A stretch of DNA of 64,000 nucleotides from Gnetum montanum (GCA_015680685.1 MNCI01020757.1:140659-204658); one strand, 5' to 3'. Positions 33,121 to 44,754 are shown, counted from the first letter of the stretch. Translations and numbers: made by a program. The notes: generated from the letters alone by a model not told the origin.

Positions 33121-35063
33121 CTATTCTCAACCCTCAATTCCTTTTATATTTTTTTTTACATAGTTTTCATCTTTACTTATTTTTTTTTACACCATCATTA
33201 ACATTTTTACCACTTCTTTGTTTCTTTGTTTGATTATTCTTACTCATCACATAATAAGTGCTCAAGATGGTGGATTGGACTATAATGGTGTTGATTGTTA
33301 ATGTTTGGTTTTTACCTTTGACTTCCAATGTTGATGCTAAGATATGGTTTCCTTTGATAAAATAGGCAATGAGTCCATCTCATCCATTCATCCATTCAAC
33401 TCTATGGTCTCCCTTTATTTTTGAAATGTATTGCCCCCTTTTTTTAAGTAAACTTATTAATGAATTAGCAGCTTAGTACTCTTCGAACCAAGGAAAGATT
33501 CAAATGAAAGGAAAAGGATGCGACCTCAAGGGGATTCCATGCATTTGTGCTAGCTATTCTCTTAGATACTTGGATGTTTTTCATAAATTCTTTTGCCATT
33601 CTGCTATTGACTGATATATCAAGAAGTTTTCTAAATCAAATAAGTCTTCGCATGGTGTGGTTCTCACAAAAAAAAATTGGTGGGAATTCAAAGCACACCC
33701 CTTAGACATAATAAAGAAATATGGGCTATAAGCACTGGTTATGGCACTGAAAAGACATCTTACCCATGCCTGAAGGTTCCCTCTAACTAAGGTCCTTTGC
33801 CGATTCCTACTCTTCTGATCTTTTCATGTTGGAATGGTAGTTGCTTTGTAGAAGCATTTTTGATGCTTCAGGAGGATGGATTGGTCGAGTGTGTTGATGT
33901 GAGGTCACTTGATGTGGTTAGTTTGAATCTAGATTTGGGGTAGAATTTTATTAAGTTACCTTAACCACATATTACATAAGGGACTTTACACAACCTTCTT
34001 TTTTGATTTTATTACATTCTCTCCTCTCTTTTTGTATTGCTTTCCACATTCCACATCATTGCTAGTTTTATAATGGATCTATATCTTGGCTAATGCATTG
34101 CTATTCTTTGGTAAACTCTTATGGGTAAGTTCTTAACCATTGTTTCCATATGTCATTCCTAGATCCTACGAACTCTTTGGTTTGTTGGTTTGTCAGGGCA
34201 TAAAGGGCATGCATCTGCTTTGGGAAGGACCCACTGGCATTCCTCTATAGTGCAATTGTTAACTTCTTTCCCTTAAAACATTCCTGTAATCCATCATTTC
34301 CATTTCACCCCATCCACGACATCCAATTTTATTTTATCAACTTCATCGTTGTTATTTCTCTCATCCTTCTTGTTCTTTTAAGTTTTCCATCTTATTGCTA
34401 CCGGAGGTTCACTCTTAATCATGGGGGCCCTGACAAAAATTTTTTCATTCCATTACCTACCTCGCCCTACACTTTGGGTAATCACCAGTTACAAACCTCT
34501 AACCCAGTATCTACCATACCCACAACCCAGCCAATGTGCTTTATATCGAGGCAAGGTATCAATCACATTATATCTTATCTATCCTTACTAATTCATGAAT
34601 GTGTTGTGTGTGCAAATGACGATCATAGGAATAATGGACTAGGATAGAAGGGAGCACTCAGGATGGACTGGAGCTGGAGCATTTACACAAGGAACAAGTT
34701 TGGTCATTTGGTGATGGATAAACACCGAAGTGCACAGTTTTGACATCGGCAGCAACATGCCTCATTTTCTTTTCTCCCTCTCTTTCTCTTCAAGCTGTTG
34801 AATAAGGATATGGATGTCATTTATGTACGGTGTTCACCACCATCGGTATGAACACCAATGTTGTAATATGTTTATCGATCCATTCACCGGGCACTTTGAG
34901 ATTGTTATTNTGGTATGAACACCAACGTTGTAATATGTTTATCGATCCATTCACCGGGCACTTTGAGATTGTTATTCCATGTCACTGTCAATTGTCATTC
35001 AGTCAATAATCCCATACCTTCCCAATATTTTGTAAGGAACTTGAAGATGAGTTTTCATTCAGT
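33121..35063 (+). other. 3' spacer of element F, no gene
   Basis: It starts with a T-rich, TTTTACA-containing tract, then blocks shared with the spacers of A, C and D, including an ATCATGGGGGCCC block (34430) comparable to ATCATGGGGGTAC in D (50860). Where A has its second sense frame, F keeps only a few hundred bases (34590-35063), so that frame is essentially deleted. A 65-bp duplication around an N lies at 34845-34977. Confidence 0.7.
34845..34977. repeat. 65-bp direct duplication flanking an N (assembly join)
   Basis: The stretch 34845-34909 is repeated at 34912-34977 with one mismatch, separated by N at 34910 and one further base. A single N between near-identical copies looks like two overlapping contig ends joined without merging. 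Confidence 0.85.
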
Positions 35064-35073
35064 CATGGGGGTA
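35064..35073 (+). other. Polypurine tract of element F
   Basis: CATGGGGGTA directly before the 3' LTR; identical to that of element A. Confidence 0.85.
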
Positions 35074-35964
35074 TGATGAGCCGCGATATCAAGGTTGTGA
35101 TATCGTAGCTATGATATCAGGTCCACAATATCGGAGCCTACCAAGCGATATTGGACATCCGATGTCAGAACATGTTCCATCGCCTATAAATAAGAGGCAA
35201 GCACACTTGGTTTGGCAATAGGTTAATTAGTTTTCTTAGTTCCTTACCTGAACTCTTGTAGTTTCCCCTTCTTAGAGTTAGAATTATTTCTGAGTGCCCA
35301 TAGTAGGAGTCATAAAGTGAATGGATCTTTATTTGAGCATTGTGTACCTGAGCACACCTTTTTTCCAAAAATAAAGATGAACTTTGTCATAAACCTTGCA
35401 GTATTCAGAATAGCTTATTTCTTATCCTTAATGTTATTTATGGTTCTTTAATTCTTTCATAGTTAATTAATGTTACTTTTATCAATTCGTTAATTCTTGC
35501 AAGTAAGCACACTCAGTACAACCACTTCGAGCATGCATGGAACACTTGGTAACCCAGTAACGATTAGTGTTTGGTAATCCTAGTAGTGTTGCACTAGTTT
35601 AGGATGTGTATGACAAGTGGGAATAGATGCTGGTGTTAGGAGTAGTTAGTGCATAGTTGATTAGTTAAATTAAATTATTTAATTATTTTATTTCTCCCTC
35701 TTAAGCACCAGGACATAAAATACAAAACCATAAAAATCATATGCCTCAAGTTTACTTAACCATACAATCATGCCATACAAGTAAGCTTGGGAAGAAAATG
35801 ATTGACTAACCCTTCCTTGTTTTGTGAAGGCGCATAAGCACTTAGTCCTTGGAATTTGANATTTTGTGAAGGCGCATAAGCACTTAGTCCTTGGAATTTG
35901 ATTAGATCATGCGTGAATGCTCGTATTTGTATGGTTGAGTGTAGGGGTACCTCACCACTCATTG
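35074..35964 (+). repeat. 3' LTR of element F
   Basis: TGATGAGCC to CTCATTG (terminal CA changed to TG), followed directly by AACAC. The U3 cores start at 35085, 35099, 35113, 35127, 35147 and 35161, the same 14-14-14-20-14 spacing as the 5' copy, and the TATA box is at 35184-35192. It measures 891 bp, but about 42 bp come from the duplication around N 35860, so its real length is about 849 against 855 for the 5' LTR. Confidence 0.93.
35820..35901. repeat. 40-bp direct duplication flanking an N (assembly join)
   Basis: The stretch 35820-35859 is repeated exactly at 35862-35901 with N at 35860. The 5' LTR has only one copy at the matching place, which supports an artefact. Confidence 0.9.
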
Positions 35965-35969
35965 AACAC

Positions 35970-36872
35970 CATATTGGAAAGCACTTACCCTTGTAAGTTA
36001 ATTCTTTTTACAAAAGATTTATGATAATACTTGTGTTGGTGGTATATGAGTGGTGGTTTTTCTTGGGCCTAATTATTTTTTGGTTTTTCTCTCTTATATT
36101 AAAATTGAAGCTTTATTAAGATGCATAGGATTTATTGAACAAATATTATATTTTCATATTAAAAAAAATGAGACTCTGCATAGGATTTATTAAATAGATA
36201 TTATATTTTCATTTTTTTAAAAAAATAAGACTCTACAAATTGATGATAAAATTTTGGTTATTGTGATGCTTTAGCCTTCCCTTTCTGACACACGTAAGTG
36301 TTAGTCATTTTAACTTACTACATAAGTACATGCACATTGTGTGCTTTTTTGGTTGGTAGTTATGAAAAACAGTTGATTCCACTCTGTGTCCACACATGTA
36401 AAATTTCTAATTTGCCAATGGTTTTTGGTGAGTCAATGGTGATTGGGTTCACTTTAGAGTTGAGATTTGGCAAGGGAAAATTAAAACCTAACAATTTATA
36501 TAAAAATACCCACATTTTTTAACTTTGCATTCAAATGTTTAATGTATGGTTTTTCGTAACTACCATTGTCATTCATAGTATTGCTATTATGCTAAATGTT
36601 AATATAGGGTATTTGATTCATTTCATAATTTTAACAATTTATTTTTCTTGCAGCTTTTCTTGAAAAGCATGCGTTGTATTCAAGTCAACTCAAACCATGC
36701 AAGTGAAATTGCCAGTTCAGCTAAGATAGTCCTTTTTGCTACCCTGCTACCCTTTGTTGGTTTTGATTAACAGCTAATAGCACATCCGGGAAAATGAAAT
36801 TTAAAAGCTAGAAATATTTCATATTTAAAAGGTAGAAATATGAAATATGGAATTTAAAAGGTAGAAATGCAT
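35970..36872. other. AT-rich DNA with a local tandem repeat, no gene
   Basis: This is the right flank of element F. A unit of about 55 bp beginning GCATAGGATTTATT occurs twice (36123 and 36179), and the block starting 36104 resembles the left end of the LINE-containing insert at 23629. The plus-strand frame 36298-36522 matches nothing known. No gene call is justified. Confidence 0.6.
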
Positions 36873-37266
36873 TTTGGTTAGGCATGTGAAAAGGGATTAC
36901 TTTATTTTAAAACATGACGATGTTGTCTTCCTAATGTTGTATCCTTGGTATGTTGCTCTTGAAAAAACATATTTTATTATCTCAAGAGTGTGAGCTATAC
37001 ATCTCTTTTATTTTGTTTAAGTTTTTTTTACCATATGTCATGGTTTTTTGAGATAGTATTTAGCAATGCTGATGTAATGCTATTTCATGTTGACATGTTT
37101 TGGCTTGAGAAGGCCTAATTAGGATGCTTTATGCAAAGATGCTCCTTAGAAAGTTATGTGCACACATGTAAGTTTTCTACATGTTATGAAAGGCATTGCA
37201 TGTTCATTGATGAAGTTGTTCCAACTTAGTTTTCATCAGTCTTAGTGATTTGTATTCAATGGGAGG

Positions 37267-37466
37267 TTGTTAGAGATGTGAAGACAAATCTCTAGTTAAC
37301 TTAAGTTGTACTTCACTTTTATATTTTGTGGTCATTTTAGTTTTAGATTTTTTAATTTCTATTAAATATCTTTAAAAAATTGTTCTTGTAAGCAAAAAGT
37401 AAATACATGTTAGAGTTGTATATTGACTTCATTATTGTAACCTAGATATGTCTATTTAAACTTATC
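37267..37466 (+). repeat. Truncated LTR, left arm copy
   Basis: It starts TGTTAGAGATGTGAAG right after GGGAGGT and aligns with the LTR copies at 37740-37917 and 38750-38970 in the opposite orientation. It stops at about 37466 where the right arm begins. Confidence 0.75.
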
Positions 37467-37609
37467 TTCTTCCAATTTTCAATGAAGAACATAGATTACA
37501 AAGTTATTACTCCTTCACAAGAACCCTTACATAAGAGACCACACATGCTCAACTCAGTGCCCATAACTAAACAAAAGATGTATTTAAATAGACAAATCTA
37601 AGTAACAAT

Positions 37610-37740
37610 GAGGTGTTAGCCTAGTAGAAGCCTCTTGATTTGAAAGTTTTAAGTTGTGGGTTCGAATTTGGTGGGCAATGTTGAGTTATATACTTAAGGT
37701 ATATCTATATTACAATTATTTCAAGTTTCCAACAACCCCT
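37610..37740 (+). mobile_element. SINE-like tRNA-derived insert, 131 bp
   Basis: An A-box-like TAGCCTAGTAG (37616-37626) and a B-box GGTTCGAATTT (37659-37669), 32 bp apart, are the internal promoter elements of RNA polymerase III in tRNA-derived SINEs. The insert sits in the LTR of the small element. Removing it with one of the flanking CAAT copies (37606-37609 and 37741-37744) restores the LTR sequence seen in the left arm. The 3' end (ending CAACCCCT) has no poly(A) or poly(T), so the family is uncertain. It cannot fold as a functional tRNA as far as I can see. Confidence 0.55.
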
Positions 37741-38518
37741 CAATAATGGAGTCAACCCAAACTTAATTCTAACATCTATTCACTTTTTCCATACAAGAAC
37801 AAGTTTTAGATATCTAACAAAAATTAAAAAATTTACAAAAAACTAAAATGACTACAAAATAAAAAAGTGAACTACAACTCAACTTAACTAGAGATTTATA
37901 TTCACATCTCTAACAACCTTCCTTTGAAGACAAACCATTAAGATTGATAAAATCTAACTTGGAAAAATTTCATTAATTGACATACCATGCCTTCCATAAC
38001 ATGCATAAAAATCATAGGTGTGCATATAACTCTTTGAGAAGAATCTTCGTATAAAACATCCTAACAAAAAAGGCCTCCTTAAGTTCAAACAACATGTCAA
38101 GATGATATAGCATTACACCATCACTACCAAATACTATCTCAAGAAATCATAACACATGCTAACACAAAACTTGAATAAAATAAAAGAAACATATAACTCG
38201 CACTCTAACATAATAAGATACATCTCTTTAATAGTAGCATACCAAAGGGTACAACATCACTAGAGATAACATCATCATGTTTCAAAACAAAGCAATCCCT
38301 TTTCACATACCCAATATCACCATAGTATCATCTTAGTCTCTTTAAATTCATTTATTTCATTCATCACTGAGAACAAAAACAAGAAACCTTCACTATCTTG
38401 TACATAAAGCTCCCACTTAAAAAAAATATCAATCTACACTAAACAAAAAAATAGTTTGCAAATAATCCACATTATAATACTTTTTTTGCTTAGTCATTAA
38501 CTAGCATTGCACAACTTA

Positions 38519-38537
38519 ACCTTGCTTTGATACTAAT
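38519..38537 (-). other. Primer binding site of the small LTR element (tRNA-iMet type)
   Basis: The minus strand reads TAGTATCAAAGCAAGG, a close match to TGGTATCAGAGC, the usual tRNA-iMet primer site of plant copia elements. It sets the LTR end at about 38540. Confidence 0.7.
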
Positions 38538-39001
38538 TATTACCGTATTAAACATTATGAAAAAACATTATAACTAAATATTGACATTACAAAATAAAAT
38601 TAACAGAACAACAAAGAAAATTTGTAAAATGAGTGAAAGAAATCAAGGGAGATAAATAGGAAAGCATCTTCTTCTAATCTTTAAGAAAGATCATGAAGAT
38701 TACAAAGCTATTCCTCATTCACAATAACACCTCTTACACAAGAGATCACTCTCAACTCATTGCCCATAACCAAACTCAAGAGAGGTTTAAATAGATAGAT
38801 TTAAGTTATAATAATGGAGTCAACACATAAGTTAAGTCTAACATGTCTCCTCTTTTTACTTATAGAAACAAATTTTGGATGTTTAACAAAAATTTAAAAT
38901 TCTAAAACTAAACTGACCACAAAATAAAAATCTGGATTACAGCTCAAGTTAACTAGAGATTAGTCTTCACAAGTGATAAAGTTGATTTTTTGTTGGCTAT
39001 G

Positions 39002-39872
39002 TGATGAGAGGGGAGGTACTCCTATGCCCAACCATACAAATACGAGCATGTACACGTGATCTGGTCGAACTCCATGGATGGACTAGTTGTGGCACCTAGA
39101 ACGTTATACATTGATCGCAAATCGTTGTCTTTCCACTTGGACTAGTATTTGCTTTGTCACGTATGGTTTAGTCTAGAGTGAGGTGTATGATGTAATTCCT
39201 ACAACTATGCAACTCCTAAGAACAATAAGAGATAATTTAATTAAGCTAATGGGCAATAGGAAATAAGATCTAAGCTAGCCCAAGTGCAATGAGTATCCAT
39301 CCCTAATCATTTGTATGCATCTTGGACTTCATGTACTAGTTTTGGGATTACCAAGAGCACATCACTCAAAGCACTACTCAATACTCTACTGGGTTACCAT
39401 GTAGTTACACTTAAATGTTCATGATTAAGGCATACTCATTCTATGTTAACAATAGAAATAGTAAATGGTAATGAAAAAAATATTAACTAAGAAAATAGTA
39501 ATAAATAATCAACAATTAAAATAATTAAAAGCTAAGTGAATGTTGCAATGATGGAGTAATCTCAATCTTTATTGTCGATCATGTATGTGTCCAAGTACAT
39601 CACACTCGAACAAAGGTTCCATATAATTACAAGCATCACACTGTAGGCATGCACTTGAAAAGAACACTAAAACTAACTATAAGAACTGAAAGCTAAAAAC
39701 TAACTAAAAACTCCCCCCACAAAAAATTCTTCTATCGTGCACCTCAATGATGTATTTATAGGATAACACAGGAACAACAATATCAAATATCCGACATCAT
39801 TTCCAAGCCCATGATATCACATACCTGATATTCTATACCCAATATCAGGGCCTAGTAGATTGTGACTCATCA
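39002..39872 (-). repeat. 3' LTR of element C
   Basis: 871 bp, ending on the minus strand with CTCATCA-equivalent at 39002. GATATC-type cores start (plus) at 39841, 39827, 39813, 39793 and 39779: 14, 14, 20, 14; a decayed further core may be at 39855. The TATA box is at 39753-39762 on the minus strand. Confidence 0.93.
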
Positions 39873-39882
39873 TACCCCCACG
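39873..39882 (-). other. Polypurine tract of element C
   Basis: The minus strand reads CGTGGGGGTA next to the LTR, one base different from the tracts of A and F. Confidence 0.82.
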
Positions 39883-40020
39883 ACTAAATAAAAACTCATC
39901 CTCAAGTTAAACAAAATGAGGAACAAGTTCATTTGATTACAAACAGTGGATAGGTATGGGATTATTGATTGAGCATGTACTATTTCATGTTGTAGTGTGG
40001 AAAAAAACAAAATTTGGACA

Positions 40021-40640
40021 TCAACACAAAATACAAAACTTGTGGAACTCATGCGGTTCTCGGTGGTGGTGGCTCCTCCATGGGCATCTTTTCTTTGTCC
40101 TACTCTCTAGGCTTCTAAAATTCATACCTTTGAAAAAGTGCTTGAAGTTTCTTCTCTTTTGGGGCCTTCTATTTAAAAGATTCAAAACTTTAGCAATGGC
40201 CTTTGTGGAGAAATCTACTAAAATTTCACCAATATCAATGGTGGTGCCCTCTTCTTTATTGTGCCAAAATTGATATGTTTCACCCAGATACCACTCTCCA
40301 CTCTCCGAGAGGATGGCCCATAGTAGAGATCCCTTAAGTAGATTATTGACTGGTTTAGGGGTGAATTTGGTAAAAGGCCCCAAATTAAGTTCACAATCAC
40401 GACAGAGGATGTGGACTTTTCCTGAATGGCTTGAACACATTTTGGGGACAACGTGAAGTGTTGTCCTTGTTCTAGCCCCCTAACCTCTCCACCTTCTGCT
40501 TGGCTAGATTGTGCAATGACAAGAGTTTCCTGATAGATGTTGAATGATTGTGCCTCCTGCTCTGCATGTTTTGCATGAGGTCCTTGGCCTCTGCCTCCTC
40601 TTGGGCATTTAGTTGCACCTAGAGAAGGTCCTCCCTACCA
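40021..40640 (-). pseudogene. Probable remnant of the second sense frame, element C
   Basis: Two overlapping minus-strand frames (40021-40440, 139 codons, and its neighbour) lie just upstream of the polypurine tract, where element A has the end of its second frame. Upstream, 40450-40640 reads Glu/Gln/Lys-rich sequence such as LLSLHNLAKQKVERL, compatible with the coiled-coil part seen in A. I could not align it residue by residue with A, so homology rests on position and composition. Confidence 0.4.
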
Positions 40641-42599
40641 TCCTCTTTTAGGGACCATCTGTAATCATACAAGGATTGATTGTTAATAAGGTTATTTAAA
40701 GAAATTTCATTATCTTATATCTTACTCATTGCCTTTAATAAATGTTTAATTCTTTTCTTATGTGATTCTAGAGTTAGAAATTTTTCAAGGAAGTTACCCT
40801 AAAAGTTTAATGTCAGACCTGATCTATTTAGGTAATACATATAATAACCTAGATGACTTGGGTGAAGAAAGAAAATTAGTTTGGCATGAATTTCTGATAG
40901 TACTTAGCCCTGATATCCTTCAAGCAATACCAAATTTCTTAAGAATTATGCAAAAGTTCTATAGTACCCCTCCCCCACGACTAAGTTGAACACTCTAGAT
41001 TTAATTAGGTTCAATCAAAAAAGAAATTAGAGTGTCGAAGAGTAAAATATTGGAAGTTGAATTTAGAATCGCAAAGTTCTAAAAATCATGGAAGAAAATT
41101 TGAACAACTCCCCTCACATCAACTATTGAAAATGACGTGTAGTCCGTGGGGGTTCCCTATATATACTTTTTATGGATGTGATATCGCGTATGCTATAGCG
41201 CGTACCCAATATCACATCAAACCCGATACCAGGTACCCAATATTATGTCTAAACCAAGATAGGGTACTTAGTAGAATTGATGATTGTTTGAGTTCTTAGG
41301 GCCAAAATTGAAGGATTTGAGGTAGATTTGAAAGGTCTAGGGTAATGGAAATTGAGAATTGAGGCACTGAAAGTGTAATGAAGTGGGGTCATATGATGAA
41401 GTTCTTTGAAAAAGATGAGGAAAAAGGACATGTAATGGTTCTAAGGAATGTTCGATTAAAATGATGACAAAGGAAAGAATAGATTTGGTAATGGAGTACT
41501 TGGAGGGTATAAAATGATGTGGTGGTGTGCAACAAGTACAAATTACAAAAGACATGCAAGTGGGTCTTCCCCAAAGAAGGTTCCAACCTATAATGCCCTT
41601 GTGTAACCACACCTTAAAATGTCTGTAGGTACTAGAAGGGCTAAATGCAATCCACACCTGTGCAACAAAACACACACATGTTAAGTACCACTATAATGAG
41701 GTATGAATTCTATGCCACACAAGACACAAGTTAGAAGTACCTAGACCATGAGATGAGATGAATTATAGAAGGGATTGTAGAGATCGGGACGTGAGGTAAC
41801 TTACCTTGGGCACAATGAATCCTATGTGTTGTGCATGATTAAAGTACCATTAGCCTTTCAATCCATGATCAAAACCAAGTCCGTACCTTTGATCAGTGAC
41901 ATCACATTATTTCATCCTAATGATAGATAACCATAAGAGCATTATGATAGCAAGGTGTATGATGACTTGGAATTTTGCATAAGGGAGGAGTGATTTGAAT
42001 TTGTTTTTAGCACATTTTTCTTGTGCTTTTTTTTTCTGTTTGACTTCTTTCTTTCCTTCTTTACTTTCTTCTTCTTTTCTTTTTCTTCTTCTAGCTACTT
42101 TTGCACTTGATCTTTCCCAAAGGTAATCTAGAGAAGCCACCAACCTTCAGGCATGGGTGCATGTCTTTCTAATGGGACCCCCCCAGAATAGCACTAAGTT
42201 CCTTTATTGAGTGCCTTTATTATAACTCTCACTCCCATTGTTCATTAGATCTATAAGGATCTTAGTACAACCAAGCTACATGATAGCACATACAGATGTT
42301 GCCAAAGAGAATCCACAAGTTCCCTTGATGTCACACCCTTGCCATTTCCTCTTAGTTTGTCACTCTTCACTCTGGGCATAATGAGTACAAAGTTACTTTA
42401 ATTTTTGATGATAATAAGGAATATCATCATACCTAGAGTAGAACCTCTTATTAATAGAATGGGTGGGTGGATTTTGTATAGAACAACGTCTCAACCAACT
42501 GGTTACATGAGTATTTGATTCACATAGATAAAATAACAAATTGGAAAATGAGAAATTAGAAAACACAAAATTGTAAAACCAAAGAAAAGAAAAAACATT
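40641..42599 (-). other. 3' spacer of element C, no gene
   Basis: Blocks shared with the spacers of F and A are visible; for example the minus strand near 42150 has ACCCATGCCTGAAGGTT, as in F near 33760. A T/C-rich tract (42015-42100) encodes a run of Lys/Glu on the minus strand. The open frames 41249-41675 are probably chance frames. The pol deletion joins gag to this spacer near 42190-42600. Confidence 0.65.
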
Positions 42600-44754
42600 T
42601 ACTAATTCTGCTTGTTAAAATAGGGGGTATTCCCCATGACTAAACTTTTGATGATGGCAAGAATTAATAAATGGAAATTTAGAATCTATGCATGTTGGAA
42701 ATATTGGGGTTTGTTCATATCCAAACCATTGGTTGTCTTTTGGTGTAGTGGCAGGAACATACCCAAATTGGGGTTTACACACTTGATTAAAGTAGGCATA
42801 GTGGGGTAGATTATAAGATGTGATCATGTGATAAGAAATTGACCCACTATGGCACCCATGACCATAAGATGATATGCAAGGATCGATATGTCTCCTCATG
42901 TTGTTATATTCATTGAGCTGCATGGTTGTTGGAGTATTAATTGATGGCCTAGATAAGGTAACAAGAGGTGTTATGTTTAAAGAGGATGGTGCATCACTAT
43001 CTTGGGCTTGTGCTGAGTTGGAAGATGCAGTGGTTTTAGAATCATGTTATCTCTTTCTATAGCCATGCCTAAAGAAAGGATGCTTTCAACATTGTGGAGG
43101 ACTCCCACTCCTTTGACAATAGCAACACAAGTACTAAGGCTGGTAAGAATTTAACCATGGATAGTATGATGAGTTGTTGAATTTTCCATAAAGTTGTGGG
43201 GTAGGGATATGACCAACCATGTAATTTTATACAAAATTTGGATGTAACATTCTCCCCAATGCTCATGTACATGTGACAAGATTGGGCATTGGCCTTTTGG
43301 GTGATCGTACAGGCAAACATTGCATTGATACTTATGATTTGTGATTGAGCCCATATCCTCATTTTCTTCAATCCTTCTTTTTAATTATCGAATGGTGTTC
43401 TATCCTGTTTCTAGGTTTGGTATCCTCTATTTGTTTTGATTGTCAAAGTTATCTTGCATATGTCTCCCTCTAAAATGTCTACATATTCTCCACATTTTTC
43501 ATGTATCCACTCCATCATCTTTTTGATCTTTGCCTTGATTTCATCTAGTGATTTTAGTATTGGCAAAGGTAGGGATGGTTTCACCTCCTTAAGATGAGTT
43601 GATTTCTCCTCTTCATAATTATGGACCTCTGTTATTTCAAGAGTTTGGTCTTGTTGAGATTTTTTAACATTCTCCCATTTGGCTAGTTCTCCTTCTTCTT
43701 TTGCTCCTTACTTAATAAGATCTTGGAATTGATGGGTTCATAGTTCATATAGCTGACCTAGGGAATACATCCCTAGGGTCTCCCTTGTTTTATTATAGAG
43801 CCCATCCATGATGTGATACATTAGCCTTTCCTTAGAGACCCCATGGCCTAGGCATTTGTTTAACAAAGAGTAATATCTTTCTAAGGCCATGTCCAAGGGT
43901 TCATGTTGCCCTTGTTTCTACTCTTGGATTTGTCTACTCAAGGCTAACACTCTTACATAGGTTTGATATCTTTTGTTGAAGAGGTTTACCATTGTAGGCC
44001 AATGGTGAATTGAATTCAGTTTTAAAGACCTATACCACACCTTAGCTTAGCTAATGAGTGTCATAGGAAAGAGATTAAGCCTTTGCCACCTATTCTCAAT
44101 GTTGTTCCATATACAAGGATCATAGAAGGCTTATAAATGATGTTGCAGATCTAAATCATAGCCTCCTAAGAACTTAGGAAAGTTATTTAAATCAAGCCTG
44201 GGTAGACAACTTTCCTTGTGATGACTATGGGATATTTGAATGGCCTTTGTTATATGCATTAGGCTCTTAGTGGCTAGCAAGGGTTCATTGTCACTAAATA
44301 GGTTATGAGTTCATGAGTTGGGACAATGTTGTCTATGTTCATGTTGGCATTCCTGATTTTTCCCATGGGTTGAATTTTTATTTCTATGCTGACCCCTTAA
44401 GGAATAGTCATTTGTGTCACAACTTGATGTTGAAAGAGCAAAGGAAGAGAGGGAACTGGAAGACTTGTCATGACTTTTATAAGTCTCCCAGTCATCCCCT
44501 GATGTATTCTTGCTATCCATTGAGAAGGTCCTAGGCCTAATGGACCCCCATGTTCTAGGGGATGTCCCATATTCACTAGAGGTGTCTGAGTTGGATGACA
44601 AAAGTCCTTGAGTATTGTTGGGGTGTCTATGAACTTATGAAACTCCTGCATAAGATTGAGTACTTCAAACTTCTTTTTCATCATAAATTTTGTTGGTTCT
44701 CCAATGAATTGCCTCACTAGATGTTTTTATATCATTGTATTGTGAAAGAAACAT
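42600..44754 (-). pseudogene. gag: gag of element C
   Basis: The start is the ATG complementary to 44752-44754 (MFLSQYND), different from the other gag starts. A Ser-rich N-terminal part (SSNSDTSSEYGTSPRTW, 44550-44600) is unlike the Asp/His-rich part of its sisters. The core lies near 43700-44250 with the W...D.LQHHL and YYS.LNKCLGHGVSKE-like blocks. The knuckle is CNVCLYDHPKGQC (43275-43320), which fixes the family spacing as CX2CX3HX4C. A linker rich in Tyr, Gln and His follows (42615-42923). Frameshifts and stops are present. Confidence 0.8.

Larger units (their letters stand above)
25942..35964 (+). mobile_element. Ty3-type LTR retrotransposon F with both LTRs
   Basis: F is bounded by identical 5-bp target duplications AACAC (25937-25941 and 35965-35969). 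Order: LTR, primer site, gag, linker, protease, RT, RNase H, integrase, short spacer, polypurine tract, LTR. It lacks most of the second sense frame found in A. By hand, about 165 aligned bases near the LTR 3' ends show roughly 16 mismatches, mostly transitions, so the insertion is old. Two single-N assembly joins lie in its 3' part. Confidence 0.95.
36873..38318. repeat. Large inverted repeat of a small LTR element
   Basis: The left arm (36873-37466, plus) and right arm (37467-38318, minus) carry the same sequence in opposite orientation; the right arm also holds a 135-bp insertion. Each arm contains the 3' internal end, a purine-rich stretch (GGGAGG or AAAGGAAGG) and an LTR beginning TGTTAGAGATG. 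The arms meet inside the two LTRs. A transcript across 36873-38318 could fold into a long hairpin. Confidence 0.85.
37467..38973 (-). mobile_element. Small non-autonomous LTR element (copia-type primer site)
   Basis: On the minus strand the order is 5' LTR (about 38540-38973), primer site, about 620 bp of internal DNA without a coding frame, purine tract, and a 3' LTR (37467-37917) whose end is lost at the inverted-repeat junction. Internal plus LTR is far too short for gag-pol, so it needed proteins from elsewhere. The 5' LTR start is interrupted by element D at 38974. The primer site is of the tRNA-iMet type common in Ty1/copia elements, unlike all the Ty3 elements here. Confidence 0.7.

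Noticed and set aside
25942-35964. Chromovirus with chromodomain
   Set aside because: No chromodomain seen after integrase. The primer site and gag knuckle fit the Athila/Tat side.
36298-36522. 74-codon plus-strand frame
   Set aside because: No similarity recognised, AT-rich surroundings and no gene context.
37616-37669. Functional tRNA gene
   Set aside because: A-box and B-box-like motifs exist, but I could not form acceptor and anticodon stems. The insert has flanking duplications, so it was called SINE-like.
40021-40440. 139-codon minus-strand frame as a host gene
   Set aside because: It lies within element C between its spacer and polypurine tract, so it is described as element sequence.
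41249-41675. Overlapping minus-strand frames of 60-112 codons
   Set aside because: They fall in the 3' spacer of element C, which has no coding signal in F or A.
42015-42100. Coding Lys/Glu-rich domain
   Set aside because: It is a T/C-rich tract in a spacer, better explained as simple sequence.
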